Shown here: positions 6,945 through 15,206 of the stretch, one piece after another | Layout of the letters: the number at the start of each line of letters is the position of its first letter | Numbering within the stretch: the stretch's first letter is position 1 | NCBI GenBank assembly: GCA_022361155.1 | Contig: JAKSBK010000597.1 | Span: forward strand, 1 to 40,763 | Direction: 5' to 3' | Length of the DNA: 40,763 nt | DNA from: Pseudomonadota bacterium | Lineage (GTDB): Bacteria; Myxococcota_A; Polyangia; Polyangiales; JAKSBK01 | The notes under the pieces: generated by a model | Database searches by the model: none | Told to the model about the DNA's origin: nothing | The model's input: the letters and a program-made list of their open reading frames with translations, nothing else | Translations under genes and position numbers: made by a program

Positions 6945-7964
6945 ATGCGGACACCAGCGCCGGCTGCCGGTCGTGCCACAACCCACGCAAGGCCCGAGCC
7001 CGAGGGGCGTCGCTGGCTGGCCATCGGCACGATTGCCCTCTTGATGGCGTTGCCTGGCACCGGCCTGGCCCGCACCGGGCATGCCTTTTCCGCGGTCCAG
7101 CTCGCGGAGCACGACACTGCCGACTGTGCTCAGGTCGATAGCGACGAACTGCGCAGGCTCCTCGGCATCGAGCTCGAGGTGCCGGTGCTCAGCCAGGCGA
7201 GTCCCGACGCGGTTCGCGTGCAGTTGCGATGCCAAGCAAGCGAGCTCCGCATCGTGCTCTCGGGCCGTGTTGCGCGCAGCAAAGTACTGCAGCTGAGCCA
7301 AGCCGAGGTGGCCCTGCAGCCGCGCATCATCGCCCTGACCGTGGCCGAGCTGCTGCACGACGCGCGGCTGCCTCCTGCGCGGGCAGCCGCGGCGCGGCCG
7401 CCGCGGCGCAAACCCCCTCCGGAAGCGAGCTCGCGCTTGCGGGTGGACCTCGAAGCGCTCGCTCAGGCCCATGTGTTTGCAGTCGACAGCCATCCCATGC
7501 TTGGCGCTGGGGTCGCGCTCTTTTTTGGCCACCGCTCGCATCTCGGAGCGAGAATCGCGGTCACGGCAGCCGGCGATCGCCAGCGTCGCAGATTGCGTCC
7601 CATCGATGGGCGTGACGTCGAAGGCAGCGTTTCGCGCACCCTGCTGACCTTCAGTGCTGCGCTCGACTGGCCGCTGGCGGCTGCGAGCGCGGCAGAGCTG
7701 CACGTGGGAGCGGGATACCGTCTGGGCGCGGGCAGCTCTCGGGGTGAGGGACCCGACCCGAGCTCGTGGCGCGCGCTTTGGGGCGGCCCGTTCGTGACCG
7801 CCCGCGCGCAGACGCGGCTGCTAGACCCATTGGTGCTCACGCTGGCTGCAGTCGCGGGAGCGACCAACTTCGCGGTCCGGGGCGTGGTCGAGGACGCGGA
7901 CGACGCCAGGCTCGAGGGCGCCTGGTTCGCGCTGCAGCTAGGGGCCGGAATCCGGCTGCGCTAG
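6945..7964 (+). CDS. Exported protein of unknown function, possible outer-membrane barrel
   Basis: A 339-residue product. It has a signal-peptide-like segment after a basic stretch (RRWLAIGTIALLMALPG, residues about 23-39), a domain at about 45-135 rich in alternating hydrophobics, a Pro/Arg-rich linker (near 140-155), then Gly-rich strands typical of a small beta-barrel ending LQLGAGIRLR, an outer-membrane-like C-terminus. Such proteins in myxobacteria often follow an ECF sigma gene; none is present, and the truncated ArsR joint lies just upstream, so a partner may have been lost. ATG 6945 was preferred over GTG 6918. Its stop shares the tetranucleotide CTAG with the stop of the opposing gene. 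Confidence 0.55.
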   Translation: MRTPAPAAGRATTHARPEPEGRRWLAIGTIALLMALPGTGLARTGHAFSAVQLAEHDTADCAQVDSDELRRLLGIELEVPVLSQASPDAVRVQLRCQASELRIVLSGRVARSKVLQLSQAEVALQPRIIALTVAELLHDARLPPARAAAARPPRRKPPPEASSRLRVDLEALAQAHVFAVDSHPMLGAGVALFFGHRSHLGARIAVTAAGDRQRRRLRPIDGRDVEGSVSRTLLTFSAALDWPLAAASAAELHVGAGYRLGAGSSRGEGPDPSSWRALWGGPFVTARAQTRLLDPLVLTLAAVAGATNFAVRGVVEDADDARLEGAWFALQLGAGIRLR

Positions 7965-8806
7965 CCGGCAACCAGGCCGTAGAAGCCGCAGGCGGTCCGG
8001 CCCAGGATCCATTCCTGCTCGTGTGCTTCGAGGCCGGCGATGAGCTGGCGAGTCATCGCGTACCAGCCAGGATAGCTGCCGGCCAGGTTCAGCACGGGCC
8101 AATCGCTGCCCCACATCAGGCGGCGGGGGCCAAAGGCCTCGATCAGCACATCCACGTAGGGCTGCAGCTGTGCGGCGTTGCTGTTGGGAGCCGCTTCCGT
8201 GAGCAACCCCGACAGCTTGCAGCAAGCGCTGGTGTCGCTGGCGATCGCACGCATCGACTCGGACCAGGACGCGAGGCCTTCTGCGCTGCCTTGCGCGATG
8301 TTGGGCTTGGCGCCATGGTCCACCACCACCCGAAGCCGGGGATGGCGTTTGAGGAAGGTGTGGAGATGGGGCAGGTGGACGGGACGCACCAGCGCATCGA
8401 AGGTCAAGTCGCGCGCCACGAGCGTTTCCAGCGCCGGCCCGAGCGAGTCCCGCAAGATCCATTCCGGGTCGGGCAGATCCTGCAGCATGGGCCGAATACC
8501 CTTGAACTTCGGGTGGCTCGACAGGGACTCGATCACCTGCGGGGCGTCGCTCGCTTCCATGTCGACCCAGCCCACTACGCCCGAGATGAAGCCGTGCTGG
8601 TCGGCCAGCTGCAGCAGAAAACGCGTTTCGGCGACCGTAGCCGCGGCCTGCACCAAGATCGTCCCCTCGATACCCTGACCCCTGAGATGGGGATCCAGAT
8701 CCTCGGGCGAGTAGTCGCGGTACAGCACGCCGAGGTCGCGAGTGAGCCAGTCGTAGTCACCGCGCTCCAGGCGCCAAAAATGCTGATGTGCGTCGATTCT
8801 CGTCAT
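7961..8806 (-). CDS. Amidohydrolase-2 family metal-dependent hydrolase
   Basis: A 281-residue TIM-barrel hydrolase of the COG3618 type, which includes L-fuconolactonase-like and 2-pyrone-4,6-dicarboxylate lactonase-like enzymes. The N-terminus IDAHQHFW supplies the two metal histidines (His7, His9); later markers are GWVDMEA, KFKGIRPMLQDLPDP, VVVDHGAKP and RLMWGSDWPV, the last giving the catalytic Asp. The likely reaction is lactone-ring opening in sugar or aromatic breakdown; the substrate cannot be read from sequence. ATG 8806 is preceded by GGAG and overlaps the deaminase stop by four bases (ATGA), so both are made from one message. Confidence 0.85.
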   Translation of the reverse strand: MTRIDAHQHFWRLERGDYDWLTRDLGVLYRDYSPEDLDPHLRGQGIEGTILVQAAATVAETRFLLQLADQHGFISGVVGWVDMEASDAPQVIESLSSHPKFKGIRPMLQDLPDPEWILRDSLGPALETLVARDLTFDALVRPVHLPHLHTFLKRHPRLRVVVDHGAKPNIAQGSAEGLASWSESMRAIASDTSACCKLSGLLTEAAPNSNAAQLQPYVDVLIEAFGPRRLMWGSDWPVLNLAGSYPGWYAMTRQLIAGLEAHEQEWILGRTACGFYGLVAG

Positions 8807-9261
8807 GGTTCTCCATCCATGGCTACGGTACGGGTTGCGACGCCCGCTTCGTGCAGCAGCGCCATGCTCAGCGCGAAATCGGCCTGCCAGCGCTCTGGAA
8901 CATGCACGCCCGCGGGATGGACGACCTCGCGCAAACCGGCTTGAACCAAGGAGCGAGCACAGCGCGTGCAAGGGGGCCATGTCACGTACGCCACACAGCC
9001 CTTGAGCGACACGCCGATCCGGGCCGCGTGCATGATGGCGTTTTCTTCGGCGTGACAGATCAGCGGGTACTTCAGATCGCGGTTTTCCAGTCTCGTGAGC
9101 GTATCCTCGACACCGCGCGGAAAGCCATTGAACCCGGTGCTGCGAATCTCACGGTCCGGCCCCACCACCACGCAGCCCACCTTCGTCGACGGATCCTTGC
9201 TCCAACCGGAGATGTGCGCGGCCAGCTCGACAAACCTCCGGTCCCACTTGGGGCCCGTCAA
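8803..9261 (-). CDS. Deoxycytidylate (dCMP) deaminase family protein
   Basis: A 152-residue zinc deaminase converting dCMP to dUMP for thymidylate synthesis. The zinc ligands and catalytic Glu are His70-Ala-Glu72 (HAEENAI) and Cys98/Cys101 (PPCTRCA); WSKDPSTKVGCVVVG and GFNGFPRG are family landmarks, and the ComEB-type dCMP deaminases share this length. The start is proposed at TTG 9261 (TGPKWDRRF), where homology begins; the frame is open to 9477 but the extra 72 residues look non-coding. It is upstream of and coupled to the amidohydrolase, an unusual pairing. It lacks the insert typical of the allosteric eukaryotic enzyme, as far as can be seen. Confidence 0.87.
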   Translation of the reverse strand: MTGPKWDRRFVELAAHISGWSKDPSTKVGCVVVGPDREIRSTGFNGFPRGVEDTLTRLENRDLKYPLICHAEENAIMHAARIGVSLKGCVAYVTWPPCTRCARSLVQAGLREVVHPAGVHVPERWQADFALSMALLHEAGVATRTVAMDGEP

Positions 9262-9649
9262 AGGACAACCTCTTCGTTTCGCCGGCTCCGACCACGGCTG
9301 GCTGCGTTGCCTCGCATCAAAACACCACCAGTATTCTTCGTCGTCGCGCCTTGCCAGCGGCACCCGGTCCTCTGTGATCTGCACAGGCTGTTTTGCTAGT
9401 GCCGAACGGCACTGGGCAAGCCGACCAATAACGCCGCTGCGAAGCCGAAGCAAGCGAGGTTTGCCGGGCGTGCGCACAGCTTGCGACTACGTCCCGCGCG
9501 TGAGCCTCTGCGCGCATTTACAGTGCAGAGAACCGAATCCAACGTGATTCTGGGATCTTGCTGATAGAGGCCCTCTTTTTTTGGCGCCGATGGCCTCAAG
9601 GAGCCGCCGCAGCGGGTCGTACGTGAATTGCCGAAAGGACGGCCCCGCC

Positions 9650-10111
9650 ATGGGAAAGGCCACGATCCCTCCGGCCAAGAAGTGCTCGCCGAACGTAGTG
9701 CTGGTCGTTGACGACAGCGCGCTGGCGACCCGCACCCTGGCTCGATCGCTCAGGGACAAGACGATATCGGTGGTCCAGGCCCAGAACGGCCACGAAGCGC
9801 TTGCCTACCTGGAATCGGGAAACGTGGACGTCATCGTGAGCGATGCCCGTATGCCGGAGCTCGACGGTGTGACCCTCTTGCGCATCGTCAGCAAGCGCTG
9901 GCCCCACATTGCGCGGGTGCTGTACACCGGATACATCGAGAGCTACGTGGACGCCGACGCCGATACGATGAGCTTCATCGACGGGATCTTCTCCAAGGGT
10001 GGCCAAGAGCGCGAGGCGGTCGAATCGGTCCGCTTGCTGGCGCACAAGCAGGGCGCGTTTCTTGGGGTTTCGGACGCGGGCGCCCGCTACGGGCTGGGGG
10101 GTCCGGGGTAG
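9650..10111 (+). CDS. Single-domain response regulator (receiver only)
   Basis: A 153-residue CheY-like protein. The acidic pair is Asp21-Asp22 (VLVVDDSALATR), the phosphoacceptor is Asp65 (VIVSDARMPELDG), followed by Thr93 (LYTGY) and Lys116 (FSKGG). No output domain follows; only about 30 residues remain after the receiver, so it probably acts by protein contact in a phosphorelay. No histidine kinase is in the window. The start at 9650 has AAAGGAC nine bases upstream; ATG 9581 and 9590 are alternatives. The gene ends three bases from the opposing SDR stop. Confidence 0.85.
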   Translation: MGKATIPPAKKCSPNVVLVVDDSALATRTLARSLRDKTISVVQAQNGHEALAYLESGNVDVIVSDARMPELDGVTLLRIVSKRWPHIARVLYTGYIESYVDADADTMSFIDGIFSKGGQEREAVESVRLLAHKQGAFLGVSDAGARYGLGGPG

Positions 10112-10114
10112 CCT

Positions 10115-11023
10115 CTAGGCGGCCGGCAGGTTGTAGTGAACACCCGTCAGCGCCTCGCTGACCTCCCAGAGCCGAGAGGCAACGCCGTCATCCTGCGCCA
10201 GCTTGGTCATGGGGACGCGCTTTGGGTAGCCACGCATTTGCATGAAGCCGTCTGGACCGTAGTAGTCGCCGCCGGATGCCTCCGGATCGGTGGCCGCGCG
10301 CAGCGTTGGCAGGGCGCCCTGCGGCGCCTTCATGCCAACGAGGGGGCTGAGGAAGGACGCGAAGCCGCTGGTTCGCTGCAGGTCGGTGGCGGTCCAGCCA
10401 GGATGGGCTGCGGTGACCAGGACGGACGCCCCGGCAGCCCGAAACCGTCGCTGCAGCTCGCGCGCAAAGAGCTGGTTGGCGAGCTTGCTCTGCCCGTACG
10501 CGGGCCAGGGGGCGTAGCCGCGCTTGTCGAACTGCAGATCATCGAAGACGATCTTGCCCATGTTGGCCGCCGTGCTCGAGACCACCACGACGCGCGCTCC
10601 CCCGGTGGTGCGCAGGCGCTGCAGCAGCGCCCCGGTCAAAGCGAAGTGTCCGAGATGGTTGACGCCGAACTGCAGCTCGAAGCCCTGTGCCGTCTTGCTG
10701 GCGGGCGGCACCATCACACCCGCGTTCAGAATGAGCAGGTCGAGTCGGTCGTGCCGAGCCGCGTAACGCTCCGCGAACGCCGCAACGTTGTCGAGGTCCG
10801 AAAGATCGAGCTGCTCCAAAAGGGCGGTCGCAGCCGGTGCGTCGCTGGCGATGCTGTGCAGAGCCGCCTTGCCCTTTTCGAGGCTGCGGCAAGCCAGCGT
10901 CACGTGCGCACCCTTGCGCGCCAGCGCTCGCGCCGTCTCCAAGCCGATGCCCGTGTTGGCACCGGTGACGATGACCTTGCGGCCCGTTTGGTCAGGGATG
11001 TCATCGAAGGTCCAGGCAGGCAT
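10115..11023 (-). CDS. Short-chain dehydrogenase/reductase, retinol-dehydrogenase-like
   Basis: A 302-residue NAD(P)-dependent oxidoreductase. Cofactor motif TGANTGIG is at residues 20-27, NAG at 100-102, the catalytic Ser in VVVSSTAANMG near 149-150, and Tyr176-x-x-x-Lys180 in AYGQSK. The sequence GVNHLGHFALT and the AAHPGWTATDL segment are typical of the retinol dehydrogenase/WW-domain oxidoreductase-like group. Substrate unknown. The start at 11023 follows a strong AAGGAG ribosome site. It lies 25 bases after the metallo-hydrolase gene on the same strand and is probably in the same TetR-controlled operon. Confidence 0.88.
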   Translation of the reverse strand: MPAWTFDDIPDQTGRKVIVTGANTGIGLETARALARKGAHVTLACRSLEKGKAALHSIASDAPAATALLEQLDLSDLDNVAAFAERYAARHDRLDLLILNAGVMVPPASKTAQGFELQFGVNHLGHFALTGALLQRLRTTGGARVVVVSSTAANMGKIVFDDLQFDKRGYAPWPAYGQSKLANQLFARELQRRFRAAGASVLVTAAHPGWTATDLQRTSGFASFLSPLVGMKAPQGALPTLRAATDPEASGGDYYGPDGFMQMRGYPKRVPMTKLAQDDGVASRLWEVSEALTGVHYNLPAA

Positions 11024-11048
11024 GGGGGCTCCTTTTCGCAAGTTGCTC

Positions 11049-12362
11049 TCAGCGGACGGCAAGCGCGGGCACCGGGACCAGCACGCCCGGGGCCATGGGT
11101 GTTCGGGTGCGGTGTTGCATTGCGCTCGGCGCAGCTTCGACTTCGAGCTCGCGCAGCATCCAAGCAGGCAGGCCGCTCGATACGACAGGGGACTCGCTGG
11201 CGTCCTGCCAGGGCAGCGCGGGCCACCAAGGCTCGGCCGGTGTGTCGTCCGGCTTCAGTGTGGTGCCGGGTCGCGGCAGCGCGATCTTGACTCCGTGGCG
11301 CTTCGCAGCCGCAACGGCTCGTTCGACCGGCTCGGTCCAGCCGTGGTTTGCCAGGTCGAAAGTCCCCCAGTGCACGGGCACGTAGAGCTTGCCCCGCACC
11401 AGCTTGTGCGCCAGCACCGCCTGCTCCGGACCCATGTGCACGTCCGCCCACAGCTCGTCGTAGGCGCCGGTCTCGAGCAACGTCACATCGAACGGTCCCA
11501 GGCGCCGACCGATCTCCGCAAAGCCCGGGAACATCGCGCTGTCACCGCTGAAGTAGACGCGGTGCTCGGATCCGATGATGGCCCAGCCGGACCACAACGT
11601 GCGGTCACGGTCGGCCATGATCAGCGAGCGTCCCGAAAAGTGTCGTGCCGGCGTCGCGACAAGGCGCACCGTGCCCACGTGCACGTCCTGCCACCAATCG
11701 CGCTCCACGATGCGCGCCCTGTCGACGCCCCAGCGCTCCAGGTGTGCGCCCACACCGAGCGGCACGACGAACAGCGGTACGTGCGCGCGCAGTGCCTCGA
11801 TGGTGGGTTGGTCGAGATGATCGTAGTGGTCGTGGGAGATCGCCACCGCATCCACCCGCAGCGACAAGAGCTCGCTGAGCGGCAGCGGCGGAGCGTGAAA
11901 ACGTTGTGGCCCAGCCCAGGAGAAGGGCGAAGAGCGCTCGCCCCAGACCGGATCGAGCAACACGCGCGTGCCGTCGATCTCGACCAGAGTCGTCGAGTGG
12001 CCAAGCCAGGTCAGCTGCAGGCCGTCTTCAGGCGCCTCCTCGAAGTCGGCGGCACGCCTGGCCTGAACCGGCAGATCGACGTGCGGCCGAGCGTTGTCCG
12101 TGCCGCGCATGAGCTTTTGCAGCATGGGCGCGATCTGGGGGGCCCGCTCCGGCAGCGCGTTGACGAACCGCTTGCGCTGGGGGTCCCAGTTGCTCGACCG
12201 CGCGAAGGCTTCGGCCTGCGCCGAGCTTTGAACGATGCTGCCGCTGTGGTCGCTTGTCATGGCCCAGCCTCCAAACGTGAGCAAGGGTATCGCAGCCAGC
12301 GTGGCCACCCGGCCAGGGGACCGCCGTCTCGATATCGATCGTGCGTTGTTCGGCATGGTCAT
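11049..12362 (-). CDS. MBL-fold metal-dependent hydrolase, NAPE-PLD/UlaG-like
   Basis: A 437-residue metallo-beta-lactamase-fold protein. The metal motif HxHxDH is SHDHYDHLD (His177, His179, Asp181, His182), with His241 (ATPARHFSG), Asp274 (VYFSGDSA) and His331 (VPVHWGTF) completing the site. TWLGHSTTLVEIDG is characteristic of the N-acyl-phosphatidylethanolamine phospholipase D-like branch, which suggests a phosphodiester or lactone substrate, perhaps a lipid. A hydrophobic segment (residues 18-35) may anchor or export it. ATG 12362 was chosen because GGAG lies seven bases upstream. First gene of an operon with the SDR; the divergent TetR gene and two operator-like palindromes lie in the 115-bp promoter gap. 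Confidence 0.87.
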   Translation of the reverse strand: MTMPNNARSISRRRSPGRVATLAAIPLLTFGGWAMTSDHSGSIVQSSAQAEAFARSSNWDPQRKRFVNALPERAPQIAPMLQKLMRGTDNARPHVDLPVQARRAADFEEAPEDGLQLTWLGHSTTLVEIDGTRVLLDPVWGERSSPFSWAGPQRFHAPPLPLSELLSLRVDAVAISHDHYDHLDQPTIEALRAHVPLFVVPLGVGAHLERWGVDRARIVERDWWQDVHVGTVRLVATPARHFSGRSLIMADRDRTLWSGWAIIGSEHRVYFSGDSAMFPGFAEIGRRLGPFDVTLLETGAYDELWADVHMGPEQAVLAHKLVRGKLYVPVHWGTFDLANHGWTEPVERAVAAAKRHGVKIALPRPGTTLKPDDTPAEPWWPALPWQDASESPVVSSGLPAWMLRELEVEAAPSAMQHRTRTPMAPGVLVPVPALAVR

Positions 12363-12373
12363 GGCGGGCTCCG

Positions 12374-12457
12374 TTGACTGGCTCCGATTCCGAGTTACAC
12401 TGCACAGTGTAGTTCCCTCGCGGCGAACGTCAACAGGCAAATGCACTGCACGGTGTA
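12374..12457. promoter_or_regulatory. Symmetric divergent promoter with two TetR operator-like palindromes
   Basis: A perfect palindrome with 7-bp arms, TACACTG-CA-CAGTGTA (12396-12411), provides the -10 TACACT of both promoters: toward TetR with -35 TTGACT (12374-12379, 16-bp spacer), and toward the metallo-hydrolase with -35 TTGACG on the minus strand (12433-12428, also 16 bp). A second imperfect copy, TGCACTG-CA-CGGTGTA (12442-12457), lies 46 bp away, between the first site and the TetR start. A dimeric repressor on site 1 would shut both directions. TetR binding is inference. Confidence 0.75.
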
Positions 12458-12477
12458 GTTTCTTGCAACACACTGAA

Positions 12478-13077
12478 ATGAAAGAGCAAAAAGACAGGAC
12501 CCGAGCAAAGCGTGACGAAATCCTGGCCGCTGCCGCCGCGGTCTTTCGGGAGGAGGGCTACGACACCACCAGCATGGATCGCATTGCCGAGCGTGCGGGA
12601 GCTTCCAAGCGCACCGTCTACAACCACTTCGGCAGCAAGGAGGCGTTGTTCGAGGCGGTCGTAGGCCGGCTGATCGAACAGCAGCTTCAGGCAAAGCGGG
12701 TAGCATGGGACCCGTCCAGGCCGCTCGCCGATCAGCTTCGCGACTTCGCGCGTGCCAAGGGCGCTATCGCGGACGACCCGGCTTCGATGGCGCTCATGCG
12801 TGTCGTGCTCGGCGTGTTCATCCGCGACCCGCAGGCCGTGGCCCGGCTCTTCGACCGCTACGCCGCCGAGGAGGACTCGCTGGTGTCGTGGCTGCAGCAA
12901 GCCCACGCCGCGGGTGCGCTCAACGTGCCCGAGCCGGAGCTGGCCGCCTCGATCTTTTGGTCGATGGCCGGCGGCGCACTGTTCTGGCCACCGGCCGTAT
13001 TCGGTCGTGGGGTCCAAGAGCCGGAACGGATCACGGCGGAGCTCGTCGAGACCTTTCTCGCGCGCTACGGCGCGTAG
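12478..13077 (+). CDS. TetR-family transcriptional repressor
   Basis: A 199-residue regulator. The N-terminal helix-turn-helix (residues about 10-58) reads ILAAAAAVFREEGYDTTSMD, then ERAGASKRTVYNHFGSKEAL, a textbook TetR signature; the C-terminal ligand domain resembles the AefR-like type (WLQQAHAAGAL, then AASIFWSMAGGALFWPP). It should repress the divergent metallo-hydrolase-SDR operon and itself until a small molecule binds. The start is ATG 12478; upstream in-frame codons run through the operators and cannot be coding. The inducer is not predictable. Confidence 0.9.
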   Translation: MKEQKDRTRAKRDEILAAAAAVFREEGYDTTSMDRIAERAGASKRTVYNHFGSKEALFEAVVGRLIEQQLQAKRVAWDPSRPLADQLRDFARAKGAIADDPASMALMRVVLGVFIRDPQAVARLFDRYAAEEDSLVSWLQQAHAAGALNVPEPELAASIFWSMAGGALFWPPAVFGRGVQEPERITAELVETFLARYGA

Positions 13078-13192
13078 TCCACCCGAACCAAGCGACCGGA
13101 TGTCCGGGATAGTGCTCCCGCTCCGAGTTGCAGCTCCACCCCCTTCGCCGCCCCCCCAGGCTGGCTAGCGCCGCACGTGGCGCCTGCGCCGG

Positions 13193-14908
13193 TCATTGTG
13201 GAGCGAGCACCACGTTTTCCCAGGTCGGCGTGAGGTTGTTCCGATCCTCGGGTTGATTCCACAGGTGAACCGCATTGTAGCTCGTGAGCGTACCGGCTTC
13301 CTCCACGAGACCGGCGATGAACAGCTGCCTTATGACACCGATGCGCTGCGAGGAAAACAGCAACCAGTAGTAGGTACGAGTGCCCACGCTGCGGGCCTCG
13401 GGTGACCACTTGGGCCACGAGTTGGCGGTGCCCGGGCTTTGCCGGCCCGTACACTGCGGCGGGTCGTTCGCTGCCAGGCGGGTGGCGATTCCACCGTTGG
13501 CAGGGACAACGAGAACCTCCGACTCGAGGTTGTTGGCGCTGTGGCTGTGGTTGCCGACGCGCGCAAAGACGACCAGCTTGCTGTCCGGCGAGAACGTCGG
13601 CATGAACTCGTTGAACTCGGGCGTGCTGCCGCCAGCCAGAGGCAGTGCCATGCCGCCCTGCCTCTGGTTGTACGGGACCACATAGAGATCGCCGCCCGAT
13701 TTGACGATGATCCCCACATCGGCGGGCCCGGAAGCGTAGACGATCTTGGTGCCATCCGGGCTGAAGTCGGCTCCCGACGGCTCCCCCGAGTCACCGATAC
13801 GTTGAATGACGTCCCAGCCTTGGCCTTGTTGGTCCGAAACGGCTTCCAGATCCGTCCAGATAATCTGGCTGAGGCCCGCGCCCCCATCCTTGAACATCGA
13901 CAGCATGATGCGATCGCCAGGCGACCAATGAGCGCGCGAGAAGGCCGGGATATGCTGCTGCTGGCGCCCCAGCATCGCCTCCCCCGCTGGGCTCATGAAC
14001 GGTGGCGCGGCCACCTGCCCCTCCGCAGACGCGAAGACGATCGTTGCGGGGTTGCCTATCCTGGGGGTAGCGGTCTGGGAAAACGCGAGGTACCTGCCAT
14101 CGGGGGTCGAGGCGTGGCAGCCGATGCACTGGGTGCTGCTCGAGACCTGGCTCTCGCCGACCACCGTCTGTACCGCTTCCTCGCCTGCCTTGAAGCCGCG
14201 CAACAGGGTCTCGTTGGTCAGATCGTCGATATCCCAATAGATGATGCTGCCAGCTGCGGGCACCGGAGCAATCCAGATCAGTCCAGTGGAGCCGAGCTGC
14301 GGTGGGCTTGGAGCGCCGCCGACCCGGGCGCTGCGCAACTGGACCTCGATCGGCTGGCCGGCAGCCGCGGCGGTTAGCGCGCTCCACATGTCCACCGGCA
14401 TGGTCCATTGCGTGGCGGTGGTGTAGACCACGAGGTCGTTCGGTTGCGTCGGACTGCGCAGGCGCAGCTCGGCCACGTCGTGATCGCCAGGAAGCTCGAA
14501 GCGGAAGCGGGGCGGCAGCCAGTTTGTCGGGAACATGGCTCCTGGACCATGAACCTCGGGCGCGACGAGACACGGGCCGCCCCCGGGGCTGCTCGGCTGC
14601 CCGAAGACCTGGGGTGCGTTAAGGGGCACGCCGGGATCGACGATGGGACCCAGAGGGAAAACCGGAGGCGGAGGCAGCCCAATGCCTCCGGCAACGCCGA
14701 AGCCGGCTCCGCCAGGTAGGCCTGCCACCCCGCCCGAACCGCCGACGCCCGCGATGCCGCCCCCCCCTGGGGCCCCGCCTACCGAAACGTTTGGCGGCAG
14801 CACCTGACCACCGGGTCCGGATCCGGACCCGGCCGCGCAGCCCCAAGCGCAGGCACCGGCAATCAGTACCCCCAAGGCAAACTCGTAAGATAAGAGCCTC
14901 TTCCACAT
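13193..14908 (-). CDS. Lipoprotein with PD40 propeller repeats and a haem-c motif
   Basis: A 571-residue predicted lipoprotein: signal peptide ending CAWGC with Cys24 as lipid site, a Gly-rich linker to about residue 75, an N-terminal domain to about 240, then Cys261-Ile-Gly-Cys-His265 (haem-c attachment) and TolB/PD40-type propeller blades (DGRYLAFSQT, SGADFSPDGTKIVYASG, MPTFSPDSKLVVFARVG). It may be a surface electron-transfer or sugar/ligand-binding protein; the exact role is unknown. One CxxCH at the entry of a propeller is typical of myxobacterial surface proteins of unclear function. It is a single gene, divergent from another propeller lipoprotein at 15207. Confidence 0.8.
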   Translation of the reverse strand: MWKRLLSYEFALGVLIAGACAWGCAAGSGSGPGGQVLPPNVSVGGAPGGGGIAGVGGSGGVAGLPGGAGFGVAGGIGLPPPPVFPLGPIVDPGVPLNAPQVFGQPSSPGGGPCLVAPEVHGPGAMFPTNWLPPRFRFELPGDHDVAELRLRSPTQPNDLVVYTTATQWTMPVDMWSALTAAAAGQPIEVQLRSARVGGAPSPPQLGSTGLIWIAPVPAAGSIIYWDIDDLTNETLLRGFKAGEEAVQTVVGESQVSSSTQCIGCHASTPDGRYLAFSQTATPRIGNPATIVFASAEGQVAAPPFMSPAGEAMLGRQQQHIPAFSRAHWSPGDRIMLSMFKDGGAGLSQIIWTDLEAVSDQQGQGWDVIQRIGDSGEPSGADFSPDGTKIVYASGPADVGIIVKSGGDLYVVPYNQRQGGMALPLAGGSTPEFNEFMPTFSPDSKLVVFARVGNHSHSANNLESEVLVVPANGGIATRLAANDPPQCTGRQSPGTANSWPKWSPEARSVGTRTYYWLLFSSQRIGVIRQLFIAGLVEEAGTLTSYNAVHLWNQPEDRNNLTPTWENVVLAPQ

Positions 14909-14945
14909 GGTAGCAAGAATACTGCAAGGATGTACATTAGCAAGC

Positions 14946-14965
14946 CATCACCATGCATCACCATG
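14946..14965. repeat. 10-bp tandem duplication
   Basis: CATCACCATG is repeated twice head to tail in the intergenic region between the two divergent propeller genes. The 277-bp gap (14930-15206) otherwise shows nothing I can name apart from a GGAGG ribosome site at its right end. Confidence 0.7.
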
Positions 14966-15206
14966 CGCAAGGTAGTCGACCAGGCACGCAGCCTTGGATC
15001 CTGGCCTGTGCGACGCCCGCACTGCTGCCGTACGGGTGCAGCCCCGGGTGCCATCCCCGAGCGCTTCGACGGCATCGGGCGTCACTTCGTGAAGGTGGCT
15101 GTTGATCCCGGCCTGCGCCGGCTGCAGCCGACGCTGATCCGCGTCGATCCGCGAGCTGGCTTGCCCCGGCCGCCCCCGACGGATAGTGGTGACCCCGGAG
15201 GTCGGC

